Positions 45,336 to 54,346 of a stretch of DNA of 64,000 bases are shown here, piece by piece. The number at the start of each line of letters is the position of its first letter. Positions within the stretch are counted from its first letter, which is position 1. Origin of the DNA: Pricia antarctica (GTDB lineage Bacteria > Bacteroidota > Bacteroidia > Flavobacteriales > Flavobacteriaceae). The stretch spans positions 372,001 to 436,000 of the forward strand of contig NZ_FNAO01000002.1 in the NCBI RefSeq assembly GCF_900101815.1, read 5' to 3'. A program made the translations under genes and the position numbers. The notes under the pieces were generated by a model. It was not told the DNA's origin, did not search any database, and worked only from the letters and a program-made list of their open reading frames with translations.

Positions 45336-48300
45336 ATGGAAGAGAGATCGATCACCATAGCAAAGAACGCAAAGCTACCCTTGGCAGAGGATTACGACCG
45401 CTTAAGGGCCAAAGGTTTTAGCGCCATCCAAGAACTTGGCAATGCCCAATGGACCGATTACAATGCCCACGATCCTGGGATTACTCTGCTCGAGGCACTG
45501 ACCTATGCCCTGACCGAATTGGGATACCGAACCGGAATCGACATTGCCGATATCCTTACAGAACCTAGTGGCTATATCAGTTTTCGGCAGGTCCTCTTTA
45601 CCGCACGCCGTATTTTAACCAATAATCCCTTGACCGTAAATGACTTTCGGAAGGCGATGATCGATTTGCCCAACGTGGCGAATGCCTGGTTTCTTTGCAA
45701 ACGCTGTGCCTGTGAGACACGGTTTTATGCGGAGTGCGATGAAAATGCCTTGTTTCATGCCCCCCAATGGCGGCTTCAAAATGCCGATGGTGGAACATCC
45801 GTTTTCCATGAACATCCTGTTTTTGTCAGGGGCCTGTATGAAGTGCTTTTACATTTGGACCGCGATACCGAATTGGGGGACTTAAACACCCATAAACTTG
45901 TACATACCACTACGGTTTCTTCAGGGGTGGCCAATGAACGCCTTCCTTTGACCATCGAATTGCGCTTTTTCGATTGGAAAAGAGAGCAACCCGAACTGTA
46001 CGGCCTTTTTACCGGGGATCACCCCGATTTCAATTTTACGAATATCCAAGTAGACCGTTTTTCAAGGGATCGTTCCGTCGACGAGATAGTTACGAACGAC
46101 TCTTTCGCCCAAGGATGGAGAAATCCATTTTTTGTCGATTTTACGGTCGCTTTTGTGACGGTAAGTGGCGGTACGGAACACAGTTTTCAGCTACGGGCCG
46201 TTCCCATTCGTTTTTTCTCCTTGGTCGAGCAGGTTAAAAACAGTCCGAATATCGTTGCCGCTGTTTCCGATATGCTGCAGGAAGTATCTTTGGGTGGTGT
46301 CTGGGATCGATATCGCAGAAAATTGCAGGCCATTTCCGAAGCGGTGGCTTCGGCCCGTTTTGCGCTACATGATTTGCGAAACCTGGGTGAGGATTTTTGT
46401 AAATTCGATACGATTCAAATAGAAGATGTAGCTTTTTGCGCCGATGTTGAGGTAGCCATAGATGCGGATATCGAATATGTGTTGGCGCATATCTTTTACA
46501 CCATTGAAAAACAGTTTAATCCGGTGGTTCCCTTTTACACGCTTCAGGAGTTGGCGGAAGAAGGTTACACTACCGAAGAAATCTTTCAAGGGCCTCCTTT
46601 GGAAAACGGTTTTATAAAGGATGAAGATCTGGTTACTTCTGAACTGAGAGCGGAAATACATATTTCCGATCTCTATAACGAACTGATGGATATTCCCGGT
46701 CTGAAGGCGGTCAAGCATGTGCTGTTTACCCGATATGACGATGTGGGCAACCCAATAATGCCCGCGCACCAATGGCATATTCCGATACGGGCCCTGCATG
46801 TTCCTAGACTTTATCAGCTGGCCTCCCGTGTTCTGTTCTATAAAAATAACCTGCCCTTTTTGGCACGAATGGATGAGGTACAAGCTATCCTTGCACAACT
46901 CCGCGGGCAAGACCTTCAGGGCAAAGTACCTTTGGCGGCCCGAGACTATCCCATCCCGGTAGGCCGCCACCGCAATCTGGCGGGCTATACCCCGGTGCAA
47001 CATACCTTGCCGTTGACCTATGGAACGGGCCCCGCTGGCCTTGACCCACGTGAAACGGTTTTACGGCATGCACAGGCCCATCAATTAAAGGGATTCTTAT
47101 TGCCTTTTGAACAGCTCTTGGCAGATATGAACCAGCAATTGGCGCATACCCCAGATCTGTTCTCGACCGACGAAAAAATCGATAAAACCTATTTCAACCA
47201 CTTTTTTGACCCTTCGCTGTTGCCTCCCGAAATAACGGCCTTAAACGCCCTCGCAACTACCGAATTTACCGAAATCAATCTACGGCAGCTGTCGGAAAGT
47301 GCCGCTACCTACGAAGATCGTAGAAATCGTTTTCTCGACCATATGCTGGCCCGATTTGGGGAGCAATTTCGCGACTATGGGCTGATGCTGTATGCCAATG
47401 CCGACCGCATTCCCTTTTCCAATGAAAAATTGATTCGGGATAAAATCCGGTTTCTTCGATTCTACCCCAGGATCAGTGCCGATCGTGCGCGCTCCTTTAA
47501 CTATCGCTATACCGATCGTTGGTGCGACCCCCGTAATCAAACGGGACTGTCAGAACGACTTGGGCGTCTGTTGGGAATAGAATCCTTAAAAGCATACTTC
47601 AATGTTGAAATTACCAGCCAATTTGATGTCTTTTCCGCACGTTTTGAGTTGGATAATAGTAACGAGGGCGCACCGGGAACGCTGCTTCAAGAAGTGGATG
47701 CCCTCACGGCAAGTACCGGTGAGGCGGTCGAAGAAGCCGTTTGGGAATGGATCGGCAACGTCATCGGTAACTGTACGAACGCGGGGCAATATGTAATTAA
47801 TGGTAGCGAAACCATTCTACAGGACGAGAATGGAGATGATCTTGCCCTTCTAGCTGCCGGGGTAACCACGGATCAAGTAGTTGATTTTTGCCACGATATT
47901 TTGCGAAAAGAACGCCTTTTTACCATAGAACATATTCTTTTGCGCCCCGTCTTTCCAGGAAGTCCTTTTATGGAGGTGTGTTTGGATTCCGATTGCAATT
48001 TTTGCGGGGAAGAAGACCCCTATTCCTTTCGGCTAACCTACGTTTTACAGGGAAATTTAGAACCCTTTAGCTACGACATCGATCTTCGGAACTTTGCAGA
48101 CCGCACCATCCGCAAAGAGACGCCCTCCCATCTGCTGCCCAAGATTTGCTGGGTGGGAAATCTCGGGTTCGAAAAGGATGTGTGCGCTCCCGTTTTCTCG
48201 GACTTGGTCGAATTGTTACAACAAGAACAGGGGATGGACGCACAGGCCGAAACAACCTGCGACTGTGCCCATAGCCTTTACGATGGTTTTGATGTGATTT

Positions 48301-49040
48301 TCCAAAATTATATGGAGGGACAGGAACTCGCCTATCGAGACAGGGCGGCGTGGGAGACGGGCCTACGGAATTTGTTCTTGCTCTTGGACCCCGGTGATTT
48401 TCCTTGCCTGATATCGGGGAATGGTTGGGATGTGCTACGGGACAGACTTTTGAATCATTTTACGGACTTGGCCGTTACGGGCTATCAGTTCGATAGGTTC
48501 GAACAGGCCTGGTGCCTTTGGTTGGAAGCCAACGATTCATTCGATTGGTTTGTTCTAAACCAACAATTGCAGCGGCAAACCGAACTTTGGTTGCAAGACG
48601 GCCTGACGATAACGCAGGGTGGAAACACCTGTGCATGTACCGAAGGTCTCACTGCTTATTTCGGAGATCGTTATCGGCAATGGATAGACCATCTCGTAGA
48701 AGCCGAAATCGACTTTGAGGATACCGCGGTAGTACAAGATCAATTGCAGACCCTAGTCTGGGAACCATTTCTTGAAGATTTAGGCAGCGCAAGGGAAAAT
48801 GACCCGGAATTTTGTCAAGGAATCGATCTGATTGAAAACGATGAAAGATGGGAAGAACTCCGGCTGATTTGGTTCGGATTCTATACCGAATGGATCGAAG
48901 TCTCTTATCGCTTAAATATCCTATTACGCATTTTTACCCATTTAAAAAGTATATACCCGACTGCTACACTACACGATTGTGACGATGGTAGTGATGATAA
49001 TCCCGTACGATTGGATAATACGATTCTTGGCAACCTTTAA
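45336..49040 (+). CDS. Large eCIS baseplate protein (Pvc12-like)
   Basis: 1234 residues. The N-terminal signature QWTDYNAHDPGITLLEAL (about residues 38-55) followed by ALTELGYRTGIDIADILT is the conserved start of Pvc12/baseplate-J-like wedge proteins. Further conserved segments are IPGLKAVKHVLFTRYDD and LFTIEHILLRPVFPGSPF (about 860-880). The C-terminal 350 residues are acidic, Trp-rich and have no family I recognise. Likely the outer wedge partner of the preceding protein. ATG start. Confidence 0.85.
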   Translation: MEERSITIAKNAKLPLAEDYDRLRAKGFSAIQELGNAQWTDYNAHDPGITLLEALTYALTELGYRTGIDIADILTEPSGYISFRQVLFTARRILTNNPLTVNDFRKAMIDLPNVANAWFLCKRCACETRFYAECDENALFHAPQWRLQNADGGTSVFHEHPVFVRGLYEVLLHLDRDTELGDLNTHKLVHTTTVSSGVANERLPLTIELRFFDWKREQPELYGLFTGDHPDFNFTNIQVDRFSRDRSVDEIVTNDSFAQGWRNPFFVDFTVAFVTVSGGTEHSFQLRAVPIRFFSLVEQVKNSPNIVAAVSDMLQEVSLGGVWDRYRRKLQAISEAVASARFALHDLRNLGEDFCKFDTIQIEDVAFCADVEVAIDADIEYVLAHIFYTIEKQFNPVVPFYTLQELAEEGYTTEEIFQGPPLENGFIKDEDLVTSELRAEIHISDLYNELMDIPGLKAVKHVLFTRYDDVGNPIMPAHQWHIPIRALHVPRLYQLASRVLFYKNNLPFLARMDEVQAILAQLRGQDLQGKVPLAARDYPIPVGRHRNLAGYTPVQHTLPLTYGTGPAGLDPRETVLRHAQAHQLKGFLLPFEQLLADMNQQLAHTPDLFSTDEKIDKTYFNHFFDPSLLPPEITALNALATTEFTEINLRQLSESAATYEDRRNRFLDHMLARFGEQFRDYGLMLYANADRIPFSNEKLIRDKIRFLRFYPRISADRARSFNYRYTDRWCDPRNQTGLSERLGRLLGIESLKAYFNVEITSQFDVFSARFELDNSNEGAPGTLLQEVDALTASTGEAVEEAVWEWIGNVIGNCTNAGQYVINGSETILQDENGDDLALLAAGVTTDQVVDFCHDILRKERLFTIEHILLRPVFPGSPFMEVCLDSDCNFCGEEDPYSFRLTYVLQGNLEPFSYDIDLRNFADRTIRKETPSHLLPKICWVGNLGFEKDVCAPVFSDLVELLQQEQGMDAQAETTCDCAHSLYDGFDVIFQNYMEGQELAYRDRAAWETGLRNLFLLLDPGDFPCLISGNGWDVLRDRLLNHFTDLAVTGYQFDRFEQAWCLWLEANDSFDWFVLNQQLQRQTELWLQDGLTITQGGNTCACTEGLTAYFGDRYRQWIDHLVEAEIDFEDTAVVQDQLQTLVWEPFLEDLGSARENDPEFCQGIDLIENDERWEELRLIWFGFYTEWIEVSYRLNILLRIFTHLKSIYPTATLHDCDDGSDDNPVRLDNTILGNL

Positions 49041-49050
49041 AGTCCAAATT

Positions 49051-52000
49051 ATGATACCTGAACAAATTTCCTATCCCAATTTTGAAGCAAATCAAGTGCT
49101 GTCAAGTGCGCACCTGAACGATTTATTTAAATATCTTGACGAGCAAGACCGCTTGACCCGTACCAATCTGATCGGTATCGGAATTGTCTGTGGTCTAGAG
49201 CCGTCGATAGCTGTCTCGGGAGACAGCATGCGCATTAGTAAGGGTTGCGGCGTTACCTCGGCCGGGTACATGGTCGTATGGGAAGATGCAGCGCCCTTGG
49301 AATGGGTTCGACCTTATGGGGTACCTGTCGAACTGCCGTATCGCGAATTTGAAAATCGGGCGACCGAACCACCTCAAGCTTTTCCCATGTGGGAACTGAT
49401 CGCTGACCGAAACGATGATGCCACCGCAACTAGGTTATCTTCTGATTTTTTGACCGGAAATAACCAGCCTATAGGTAGCGATGATGAGAAAATACTGGTG
49501 TTGTTTTTGGAGTGTTTAGCGGAAAGTAACCGTAATTGTACGCCTAATTCGTGCAACGATAAAGGCACTACGGTCACCGCCAGCGTCAGGCCCCTGTTGA
49601 TACGAAGAAGCGATATTGACTTGTTGCAAGCCCGTATTGAGGCTTTGGGACCCGAAGCCCAAGCCTATTTTACCATTGCCAATTCCACCAATGCACGGTA
49701 TGGATTGCCTACCCTAAAACTTCCGCGGTACGATGTCTCCGCCACTATCCTAGGGAGCACTACCTCTGTCTTAACGGCTTTTCAAAGCACATTGAACGCA
49801 GCCTTGGTCAACTCCGTAACCACTGCCCTGAATGAAGCGTATACCGCCTTTCAACCCTTGTTGCCCGCTTTTCCGACGAATCCATTCCTGAATTTGGAGG
49901 GTTCATGGGCCTTTCTCCACGACGGAAGCATAGTAACCAACAATCTATATCTGTGGTATCAATACTATTACGATCATTTGGATACAGTTATTCAAGCTTA
50001 CGACGAGTTCCGACTAAAGGGAATGGATGTGTTAGGGCTATGTTGCCCCGATAAACGATTGTTCCCAAGACATCTGATGTTGGGAAATGTCGGGGTAAAT
50101 CCCGTAGATTACGCCTATCGGCATACTTTTGTCCCTTCCCCTATCCATTCCAGTCAAAATGGCGAGATGGAAGAACTCCGGTTGTTGTTCCGACGTCTGG
50201 TAGAACTGATTCTTGTTTTGGAACTGCCGCCCAATCTGAACCTGGTTCTCGGAGATGGTTCTAACCGTAGATTTGGTATGGACTTTCTAAGGGCTAACAA
50301 TTTTAATAGACCCATTCGAATTACGCCGAGCCATTTAGGCAAACCACTGTCCCAAAAAGCGATACCCTACCACTATCGTCCCGTTCCACTCTATGAATAT
50401 TGGAATTTTCATTTGAACAGACAGGGAAAGGCCAATGAAAATCTGGGCTTCCGCTCCCCAAGTTGGGATTTGGGAGTTCCGTTCGTAAGGTTTCCGCTTG
50501 CCTATGATTTAGAGCCATATAGCTTTCTTCGGATCGAGGGCCATATCGGTAGAAACTATCAAGACGTACTCGAAGATCTGATCCATCAAAAAGAGGTGAA
50601 CAGGCTTCCTATTGATTTGGTAGCGGTAAAAACTGGGTATAACGAAGACAATATTCCGATGCCGGCCGAGGTCGAAGGCTGTCACTTTCAAGATTTGGAA
50701 GCGCTATATGCTGCCTTTCGGGAAGAGCTGCTTTGCCAAATCTGTGAACTTCTGAAACATCTGTACAACCTACCCTATCCGCCGGATAGCACACCCAGGA
50801 CCAGGGTGCAACAGGCCCCGAGGTTGACCGCTTTGCGGCGTTGTGCGCCCGAGTTCCGATATTATACCGATACCTTGGGGGAATTTTACGAAAACCGTCT
50901 CAATTCGTTTGCGATATCACCCATTTTTAGCAACTTTTTCTTAGTGCCGGCCTATGTGAACTATGTTATTGGAATCATTCCAAGACTGAATAATCTATGG
51001 TTATCCCTCTCCGAAACTTTGAGTTCCTTTCGTTTTGATGATTTCCGGAATATTTACGGCCCGTTGCGCAGCTCGATCGAACCGGTCAATAGAAACCTGA
51101 TTTTTATCACCAATGATGCGGACAAGGGTGAAAACAACGCCAACCTAGATCTTGAGGAACTTCAAGATCAACTGGACCATTTTCTTTATGCCTGCAAGCT
51201 GGAAACCTTTCAGCAGATCAAAAGTGAATATGAAAGACGGGTAGGAAATTTGAAGGAACGGTTGCTCTTATCGAATTTTGCACGCAAGCATGATGGATTA
51301 CAGCATAAGGCAGGGGTGCCTTTGGGGGGTACGTTTGTCATGGTATACCATGGCGAAGATCAACAGGATGCTATGCCCAGGTTACCGGGTTTCTTTACCG
51401 TTAGGGGACAAGTTATTGATGAAAGTGGCCCCTTACCGGGCGTCAATATTGTAGTTGTGGGCACCTCAACGGGCACGATGACGGACTTTGACGGTAATTT
51501 TGTCCTGTTTAGGGTTAGTTTACCGGCCCGGCTTAGGATATCGTATATAGGATTTCCAGATCGACTAGTATGGGTTACCTCCAGCACATCTCCCTTACGG
51601 ATCGACATGGGTTCCGACCAATCTGAAACAGGTTCGACAGGTCGTTTTAATGACATAGGTGTGGGTGTCGTTATCGCAGATTTCTACCTGCCTTATCTCT
51701 GCTGTTCCGATTGTGCCCCGATACAGTTTGTATTGCCCAAGGCACCGCCCACTTTCATCTGGGAACAGCAGGGTTGTACCGACGCTAAAGGAGGGGGGCT
51801 TGTGCTTATCACCGCAAACGGCGGAACCGCCCCTTATGAGTATAGTACGGACAGCGGTCAGAAATGGATAGCCCTTGGGGAAGATGCCATTTTCATGTTC
51901 GACGGGGCGCAGATACAAATACGCGATGCGGAGGGAACTGTATCGGTTCGCAGAACCGTACAGTTGACGCCACCCTTTGTGGTAAGCCAATTGGGCCCGG

Positions 52001-53064
52001 GGGAATGCAATCCGCAGGGCACTGAGTTTACCGTGGAATTTACCATCAGCGGTGGAAGGCCCCCCTATACACTGCTTACCGAAAATACGACTTCCACTGT
52101 TCAGGCCGGTCAAAATGGAACACTTACTTTACCCAGTAATCAAGGTGCCGAAGTGCGGGTTACAGACAGTAATGACCCCGCTTGTGAGCAACTGATTACG
52201 GTCGAGCCCGTAAACTGCCCTGAACCTTGCGGCCTTCCATGTAACGGGATTACCAGGGAACCAAGATATCCTTTTTGGATGCAACGCAATAGCAACGCAA
52301 ACTTGGTATACCATGATGTGCAGCTGATCGTAACCAATTTTGAGTTATTCCTCGAGAATGGTGATACCCTTCCCTTAGATACCGGCCAATTGACGGAAAT
52401 CTTAAATCCCGATAGGGATATTATCACCAATAATTTTTTGTTGTACTGGAACAGCGCTATATCCAAGGCCAACGATTTTATCCGTAAAGAATTAGGGGAT
52501 AAGTTGGGTATTGACGAGACTCCGCTGAGGCTCACCTTGGTCCAAGATAGTTCACCGAATGTATCCACATTACGCATAGCGCATTTTGAATGTCATCGTT
52601 TTGAATTTAGCCTTGAAGTCCGGTTTACGACAGATAGCGGAAATTTTAAGCCTTCGTATACAAGGGTTTTCAGCTACAACCAGTTGGGAACGACCTTTAC
52701 AGAGAATATAGAAAATATAGAAAAGCCACAATCCAATAAAGGCGTCCTGCCCGCATTCGATGTTATGCGAAGAGACCGCTGCAATCCTGACAGTAAAGAA
52801 ATTCCTTTATGTAAGGAACCAAAAGAAACGACCCTAACTTTTGAAACTAATGGGGACCAGGTTTTTTTAGGCACGAAACCATCAGAAGACCTTCCCACAC
52901 TTTGGATATTGGAACACGGCATTCCGGCCCTGTTCCTTGGCACTACCATGGAATCGGCGATAATGGGCAACACCACTTATGAAGCCAAGGTAATTGTCGT
53001 AGATCCCGATACTACCTGCGCGGCAATTGACGTTCGCGATGTGCGTATCGATATAATCATCTAA
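49051..53064 (+). CDS. Unknown large modular eCIS protein with CarboxypepD-regulatory-like and SprB-like segments
   Basis: 1337 residues from ATG 49051, 10 bp after the previous stop. The N-terminus (YPNFEANQVLSSAHLNDLF, TNLIGIGIVCGLE, ISKGCGVTSAGYMVV) is a conserved-looking domain I cannot name. Residues about 780-855 (VRGQVIDESGPLPGVNIVV, GTMTDFDGNFVLF) match the CarboxypepD-regulatory-like module usually found at the start of SusC-type TonB receptors. Residues about 905-1055 hold two SprB/PKD-like repeats (TANGGTAPYEYSTDSGQKW, FTISGGRPPYTLL). The last 280 residues are beta-rich. By position it could be a fibre, collar or baseplate-periphery protein; no separate tail-fibre gene was found. 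Confidence 0.8.
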   Translation: MIPEQISYPNFEANQVLSSAHLNDLFKYLDEQDRLTRTNLIGIGIVCGLEPSIAVSGDSMRISKGCGVTSAGYMVVWEDAAPLEWVRPYGVPVELPYREFENRATEPPQAFPMWELIADRNDDATATRLSSDFLTGNNQPIGSDDEKILVLFLECLAESNRNCTPNSCNDKGTTVTASVRPLLIRRSDIDLLQARIEALGPEAQAYFTIANSTNARYGLPTLKLPRYDVSATILGSTTSVLTAFQSTLNAALVNSVTTALNEAYTAFQPLLPAFPTNPFLNLEGSWAFLHDGSIVTNNLYLWYQYYYDHLDTVIQAYDEFRLKGMDVLGLCCPDKRLFPRHLMLGNVGVNPVDYAYRHTFVPSPIHSSQNGEMEELRLLFRRLVELILVLELPPNLNLVLGDGSNRRFGMDFLRANNFNRPIRITPSHLGKPLSQKAIPYHYRPVPLYEYWNFHLNRQGKANENLGFRSPSWDLGVPFVRFPLAYDLEPYSFLRIEGHIGRNYQDVLEDLIHQKEVNRLPIDLVAVKTGYNEDNIPMPAEVEGCHFQDLEALYAAFREELLCQICELLKHLYNLPYPPDSTPRTRVQQAPRLTALRRCAPEFRYYTDTLGEFYENRLNSFAISPIFSNFFLVPAYVNYVIGIIPRLNNLWLSLSETLSSFRFDDFRNIYGPLRSSIEPVNRNLIFITNDADKGENNANLDLEELQDQLDHFLYACKLETFQQIKSEYERRVGNLKERLLLSNFARKHDGLQHKAGVPLGGTFVMVYHGEDQQDAMPRLPGFFTVRGQVIDESGPLPGVNIVVVGTSTGTMTDFDGNFVLFRVSLPARLRISYIGFPDRLVWVTSSTSPLRIDMGSDQSETGSTGRFNDIGVGVVIADFYLPYLCCSDCAPIQFVLPKAPPTFIWEQQGCTDAKGGGLVLITANGGTAPYEYSTDSGQKWIALGEDAIFMFDGAQIQIRDAEGTVSVRRTVQLTPPFVVSQLGPGECNPQGTEFTVEFTISGGRPPYTLLTENTTSTVQAGQNGTLTLPSNQGAEVRVTDSNDPACEQLITVEPVNCPEPCGLPCNGITREPRYPFWMQRNSNANLVYHDVQLIVTNFELFLENGDTLPLDTGQLTEILNPDRDIITNNFLLYWNSAISKANDFIRKELGDKLGIDETPLRLTLVQDSSPNVSTLRIAHFECHRFEFSLEVRFTTDSGNFKPSYTRVFSYNQLGTTFTENIENIEKPQSNKGVLPAFDVMRRDRCNPDSKEIPLCKEPKETTLTFETNGDQVFLGTKPSEDLPTLWILEHGIPALFLGTTMESAIMGNTTYEAKVIVVDPDTTCAAIDVRDVRIDIII

Positions 53065-54338
53065 TGATGCAAAGTCCACAACCCCATATCGTGTTAAGAA
53101 CTACGGTCATTCTCGAAAAGGAAACGAGGGGCGGGCAGGGAAATCATCAAATACTTTTGGAGCGGTTGTCGGATTTGGCAAATGATTCGTTGCCCGCCCT
53201 CTTCAATGATAGCTTCAGTGCGGTAATACCCGACAATGAGATTTGGCGTATGGATCGGTTGACCTTGGAAGTTGACATAAATGACCTGTCGGAACTGGAG
53301 GAAACCATCAAGCTCCGATTACCTGGCTTGATAAAAGCGGCCGTTAGGAAAACTTCGTCCAAATCTGAAAACACCAAGCTGCGTTTACCAGCGGAAACCC
53401 TTGGCAATACGGATTTGATACTCCATTATCTGAAGACCGGAACCTTGTCATGGAACAGTCCGCATACCACTTCCATAATGGATGTTCACGAAGCATTTGA
53501 CAAAAGCTTGGTGGCGAACCCAACCTTCGTGAGGCAACTGCAACACTTGTTTCTATCCAACGAAAAGGCGCTGGAACGCTTCCTCCTTTACTTTGAAACA
53601 CCACAGCAGTGGCAACTTTATGAAGCGATTCGGAAGACCATTCCCGAAAAAAAAGGAGCTGATTATCCCGATGGGCTACAGCGATACGGGAAGATGCAAA
53701 AAAGAAGCCCGGCAACCGTGAAAGACTATTGGCGGCAACTATTAAAAAGCGTTTCGCATAAAGAAATATCGGGGATGCCCGATAATCCCGAAGCGTTCGA
53801 TATCGGGGAAAAGTCCGAAGAAAGAGAGGAAGGGCAATCGGAAACTAAGGACCGGGCGATTTATTTGAATCATGCCGGTCTTATCTTTTTGCATCCGTTC
53901 ATAGCGCGATTTTTAGAAAGTCTAGAACTCGTTCGGGAAAAGGCGATACTTCGGCCAGATAAAGCCGCCTGCGTTTTGCATAGTTTGGTTACTGGCACAC
54001 CTCCCGAATCGGAATGGCAGTTGGTTTTATCCAAAGTACTCTTAGGGCTTTCCATGGATACCCCATTAAAGCTTGAGCCTGTTTCCAAGAACCAGCTAGA
54101 AAGCGGGACTGAAATGATACAGGCCGCCATCGGGCACTGGTCAGCACTTGGTAATGTATCGATAAAGGGTTTTAGGGAAAGTTTTTTACAACGGCCGGGA
54201 AGACTTACTCCCATTAAAGAAGGTTGGCTGCTGGAACTCGAAAAGGCACCTTACGATATGCTGATGGGTCAACTGCCATGGCAAATGAGCTACATCCAAC
54301 TACCTTGGATGAAGACCTGTATACGGATGAATATTTAA
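53064..54338 (+). CDS. eCIS tape measure protein (CIS_TMP, Pvc14-like)
   Basis: 424 residues. The conserved CIS_TMP core is present: LNHAGLIFLHPFIARFLESL, then ACVLHSLVTGTPPESEWQL and, at the end, GWLLELEKAPYDML and LPWQMSYIQLPWM. The protein sets tube length. The ATG overlaps the previous stop by 1 bp (TAATG), so translation is coupled. The final eight residues after LPWM (KTCIRMNI) differ from the acidic/aromatic ending I expect for the family; the next gene's frame is open across this end, so a late frameshift is possible. Confidence 0.88.
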   Translation: MMQSPQPHIVLRTTVILEKETRGGQGNHQILLERLSDLANDSLPALFNDSFSAVIPDNEIWRMDRLTLEVDINDLSELEETIKLRLPGLIKAAVRKTSSKSENTKLRLPAETLGNTDLILHYLKTGTLSWNSPHTTSIMDVHEAFDKSLVANPTFVRQLQHLFLSNEKALERFLLYFETPQQWQLYEAIRKTIPEKKGADYPDGLQRYGKMQKRSPATVKDYWRQLLKSVSHKEISGMPDNPEAFDIGEKSEEREEGQSETKDRAIYLNHAGLIFLHPFIARFLESLELVREKAILRPDKAACVLHSLVTGTPPESEWQLVLSKVLLGLSMDTPLKLEPVSKNQLESGTEMIQAAIGHWSALGNVSIKGFRESFLQRPGRLTPIKEGWLLELEKAPYDMLMGQLPWQMSYIQLPWMKTCIRMNI

Positions 54339-54346
54339 GTATAGGG

